Of a DNA stretch of 64,000 nucleotides, positions 61,052 to 64,000 are shown piece after piece. The notes below the pieces were generated by a model, which ran no database searches, was not told where the DNA came from, and saw only the letters and a program-made list of their open reading frames with translations. Where the stretch lies: assembly GCF_002999335.1 (NCBI RefSeq), contig NW_020312700.1, positions 124,001-188,000 of the forward strand, in the 5' to 3' direction. This DNA is from Cyclospora cayetanensis. Lineage: Eukaryota > Apicomplexa > Conoidasida > Eucoccidiorida > Eimeriidae. Position 1 is the first letter of the stretch. Every line of letters begins with the position of its first letter. The translations under genes and the position numbers were made by a program.

Positions 61052-62196
61052 GTTCAATGAGCGGCACATTCGCACACAGGAGGCCCTAAGCCCCCCAGAA
61101 TTACTGCCACAGCAGCAACACGATCAGAGGCAGCAGGTGCCGCCGCAGGATGAGCAGCTGCACCAAGCGGGGGGCGCATCAGAGGCCCCTCCCGGCACTC
61201 CAAGCTTTCAACAGCCCGGCCTTTATCAGAAGGTAAAACCGGCGTCCCCTTTTTCCATGCGCAACTGGATTGCCCCGCCACTTCTCGCGTCCATGCTTCA
61301 ACTCGCAGGCGTCACAGCTAGTTCGCCACACATCTGAACGCAACTGTTGCTGTGTGTGTGTGTGTGCGCGCGCTCAGACAGTTCCTTCGCAGCGAGTTGA
61401 TGGGGTCCTTCAAGAGAAGCTCCATTCTACAGAGAACCTGGGACTAGCTAACAACGGGGCCCTTAGTAATGCAGCGTGGGGGCCACCGTGGGGACCTCTG
61501 CCAGCGGGTGGATTTGCCCTGGGAGAGTGGCGCTCTGGGCGAAAGTCCAATACGAATTTTTCCGTGGCCCCCCTCAGGGGGAGTTTTCACGAGGAGATTC
61601 CCTCGTTCCAAGCTCCGCAATTCCCTCTACAGTCGCCTGCCCGGACTATAGCAGCAACACAGGAGAGCGTTCCCCAGGGGTCCCTCCCACCCCCATTTCG
61701 GGACACACAAGCCTCCTCTGCCTTATTTGGGCTTTCTCAGGGGGTTACTGGTACGCCCCCCCAACAGGCGTTGGCTGTGCATTTTATTAAAAGCGCAGCA
61801 GACGCAATTCGGTGGGTGCTGCAGCGGCGGCGATCCGGCGTGGGGGCCTCCCCAGTACTTCCCTCCGTCGCACTCCCCGGGCAGTACCCGTGGGCCCCTG
61901 GAGCGCCTATCTTTGGAGGCCCTGTGCAACAGGTGCTCCACCAGTCACATTCCGCAAAACCAGTGGGTAGTAATAGTCCACGAAAGGCCATGTCCATGGG
62001 CGAGGCCCTCAGGACGCCAACCGATGAGGAATTATCCCCTTCTGTGCCTGCAGCTTCTTCTCCAGCCGCTGCACAATTGAGAGCCTATTCAGGTTTTCCT
62101 GCAGCGACTGTAGGGGATTCGGTTGGAACTTGCGCAGCAGGGCGTCGAGGCCCTTCCCTTTACCGGGGCCGTCGGCGCGCGCACTCGGGTCCATAG
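61052..62196 (+). CDS. Pro/Gln/Ser-rich coding region, tail of the TMEM245-like gene or a separate gene
   Basis: A probable exon from a CAG acceptor at about 61051 encodes SKFNERHIRTQEALSPPELL with Gln-rich sequence and ends at a donor near 61233. A following exon from about 61380 encodes SQRVDGVLQEKLHSTENLGL and a long Pro/Ser/Ala-rich stretch, ending RRRAHSGP before a stop at 62196. TMEM245 proteins have a disordered cytosolic C-terminus, so this may be its continuation, but a stop already follows the last helix at 60566. No domain is recognised. Confidence 0.4.
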
Positions 62197-62823
62197 AAAG
62201 GGCCCATTTTAGGTGGGGTCTCAAGGCAACTGCTTTTGGACTGCCTTTTTCTCTTTTCTCGGCCCTCCGCGTGTGCGGTGACGGTTCTCAAGCTCAGATC
62301 TCACAAAGGCTTCAACACGCTAGTGAACAGCAAAGAAGCCGCATAACTGTCACACAGATGGGCCCCGTAGGGTGACCCGAAAATCCACCCGCAAAGCAGG
62401 CAGTGCGACAGTCATGCATGCAAGGCAAACTAAGCGTGTGCCGCGCGACGTTACTACTATGGGTTTGCCGGCTCTTTTGGCTGCGCCTAAAACGTGGCCG
62501 CGCCAGGAAAGGCCGACAACCTACTCGAAAAAATGCAAAGGGGCACTACTTTACGAGCTGTAAGAGCTGGGAAATTACAAGGGGTGGGGTGAGGTGGAGT
62601 TGAGGCCCTTCAGGAGCATCCTCGCAGCCGCCGGTGCATTTGTGGGGTTGCACTAGTGCAGAGACCCCGTCTGACCCCGGCAGAGCGTACTCTCGCCGTG
62701 GTGTCAAACCGACCACGGAGCCTCCCTGCTACTAGACATTGTTGCTGGGACATCCCAAAGGGCAGCAGCAACTGGTGTGCCTGTAGATTTGCGTGGCTCT
62801 CTCTCTTAGGGTCCCTGGTTCAG
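62197..62823. other. Intergenic region
   Basis: About 630 bp between convergent genes. A TGCATGCA palindrome lies near 62415. No further gene, RNA or repeat is apparent. Confidence 0.5.
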
Positions 62824-63990
62824 TCAGGCACTTGTTTTAGGGAGCGTGAAGGCGGCGGCCTTGAGAGCCAGGGATACCAGTTGATCGAAGTGTGGAGAGT
62901 AGATGTCTTCTGGAGTCAATCGAGCATTTAGAGTAGCTTCTCCGTTCTTGAGCTCTTCATCAAGTTTGGCGATGTGGGTGAGAATAGCTTTGGCTGCATT
63001 CTGGCCATCACGCGGCTGCCCCAACGCTGAGAATGTCAAAGGGGAAAAGAGCCGAGGGAGCGCTAGCTGTCCGCGCATCCAGCTCACCAAGCGGACGGCT
63101 AGCTCTGCGAAGAAACGGTGATCGGGATGCGTCTCAAGTCTCTCCTTGACTTTCGCGAGGGCCTCTCCCATGGCCTTCTCTTCCTTCGTCAAGCTGAGCT
63201 TGTCTTGATCCAACAACATGGCAGTGACAGCGGGATCCCAACAGAAGGTCCCTAACCGCCTCAGGGCCTCACCCAGGATAGAGAGGGATGGTAGATTCCG
63301 TCTCTCCCAGAAATAACGCTCTGAGTGAATTGCTGCAACCTCCGCTACCTCCTTGCCTGCCTCTTGAGGAGGGACTGCCAGCGCCAGCTGCTGCTTCACA
63401 TTCTCTTTCGCAGTCAGCCCTGCAAGGGCCTCCTCGCGCATGAGCTGCAACGAAGTTGCAAAGAAGTGGCAGAGCAGCACCTGGGAGCAGACGCAGACTG
63501 CCGCTGCACTGACTGTGTTGAAGGGTATGGGGGGCCCCCCGTGAACGCGGGTAAGACCGCCCCAAAGGGGCCCCTGGGCATCGATGCAGTCGGTGAGCAA
63601 GTAAAGAAGCCCCCTGAGAGTTGCCGGGATGACGCAGAACCTGGTTTCTGTCACGCGATCTACAAGCTCCTTTAAAGGAGGGAATACCACATCGTCAGGG
63701 GCCCCGTTCTGTCCGCTGTGGGCCTCGCCCTGAGCAGCGAGAGCCCGCGTAAGAGCTCCCAAGGGGGCCCCCAGCATAGAGAAGAGCCAGCGGCGGTCTT
63801 CCATCAGCAGAAGGGGATGCGGAGGCAGCAACATGCTGTCGAGAAGCGGCGAAACGAGGGAGGCGGCGGAAAGGAACATCGACTCGGGCAGGTGGCTTAC
63901 AGCCTCCAGCTCAAACTGCGCACATTCGAAAGGAAGGCGCACGTATAATAGATCTACTCTCCCTTGACCCCGATGAGCCTGTTTTTCTTT
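62824..63990 (-). CDS. Unrecognised protein, partial at the right edge
   Basis: A long minus-strand frame that stays open to or near the window edge, so the 5' part is missing or begins at an acceptor near 63965. From the edge it reads VDLLYVRLPFECAQFELEAV and ends ALKAAAFTLPKTSA at 62824. It is almost wholly helical, with no membrane segment and few low-complexity runs, unlike its neighbours. A Leu-rich region around 63.5 kb and a conserved-looking C-terminal block (LTHIAKLDEELKNGEATL) stand out. I cannot assign a family. It converges on the plus-strand region ending at 62196. Confidence 0.55.
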   Translation of the reverse strand, partial: KEKQAHRGQGRVDLLYVRLPFECAQFELEAVSHLPESMFLSAASLVSPLLDSMLLPPHPLLLMEDRRWLFSMLGAPLGALTRALAAQGEAHSGQNGAPDDVVFPPLKELVDRVTETRFCVIPATLRGLLYLLTDCIDAQGPLWGGLTRVHGGPPIPFNTVSAAAVCVCSQVLLCHFFATSLQLMREEALAGLTAKENVKQQLALAVPPQEAGKEVAEVAAIHSERYFWERRNLPSLSILGEALRRLGTFCWDPAVTAMLLDQDKLSLTKEEKAMGEALAKVKERLETHPDHRFFAELAVRLVSWMRGQLALPRLFSPLTFSALGQPRDGQNAAKAILTHIAKLDEELKNGEATLNARLTPEDIYSPHFDQLVSLALKAAAFTLPKTSA

Positions 63991-64000
63991 GCTGGTGCAC

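Noticed and set aside
1..64000. CRISPR arrays, phage or bacterial operons, telomeric TTTAGGG arrays
   Set aside because: None seen: there are no regularly spaced repeats, ribosome-binding-site-led gene strings or telomere repeat runs.

Overview
The window looks like nuclear DNA of a coccidian apicomplexan, most likely Eimeria or a close relative such as Cyclospora. The reasons are: densely intron-split genes with GT-AG introns; long CAG/GCA runs giving poly-Gln and poly-Ala tracts in some genes but none in others; many TGCATGCA and GGGGCCCC palindromes; and family members typical of coccidia. No bacterial, phage or CRISPR features are visible. Species identity is inferred, not proven.

Left part (1-17.8 kb): after a gene-poor 2.3 kb stretch come a TAF6-like TFIID subunit (+, 2.36-6.34 kb), a membrane-anchored histidine phosphatase (+, 8.4-10.5 kb), a Gln/Ala-rich helical-repeat protein with a mitochondrial-type N-terminus (-, 14.0-11.55 kb) and a dynactin p27 (DCTN6)-like beta-helix protein (+, 14.7-16.07 kb). 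This part is CAG- and GGGGCCCC-rich.

Middle (17.8-48.8 kb): a 10-kb Slo/BK-type potassium channel gene with both RCK domains (+, 17.8-28.05 kb) converges on a MaoC-type enoyl-CoA hydratase 2 gene ending in a peroxisomal AKL signal (-, 30.7-28.4 kb). A gene-poor gap follows, then a secreted M1 aminopeptidase-family gene (-, 42.6-35.3 kb) whose frame is conserved across nearly all exons but whose catalytic residues are replaced. Then comes a second gene-poor tract (42.6-48.8 kb). These gaps carry copies of one degenerate dispersed repeat of about 150-190 bp, also present near 1.1, 6.6 and 7.4 kb.

Right part (48.8-64 kb): an unrecognised multi-exon gene (+), an unrecognised gene (-) placed head to head with a TMEM245-like (AI-2E transporter family) membrane protein gene (+, 55.6-60.6 kb), a Pro/Gln-rich open region that may be its tail or a separate gene, and an unrecognised gene running in from the right edge (-).

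Exon boundaries given below were worked out by hand from splice signals, reading phase and family alignment. Where phase and homology agree the structures are strong; first exons and some linkers remain uncertain. The genes do not form one pathway; the window is ordinary eukaryotic gene order with transcription, cytoskeleton, ion transport, lipid metabolism and secretory functions side by side.
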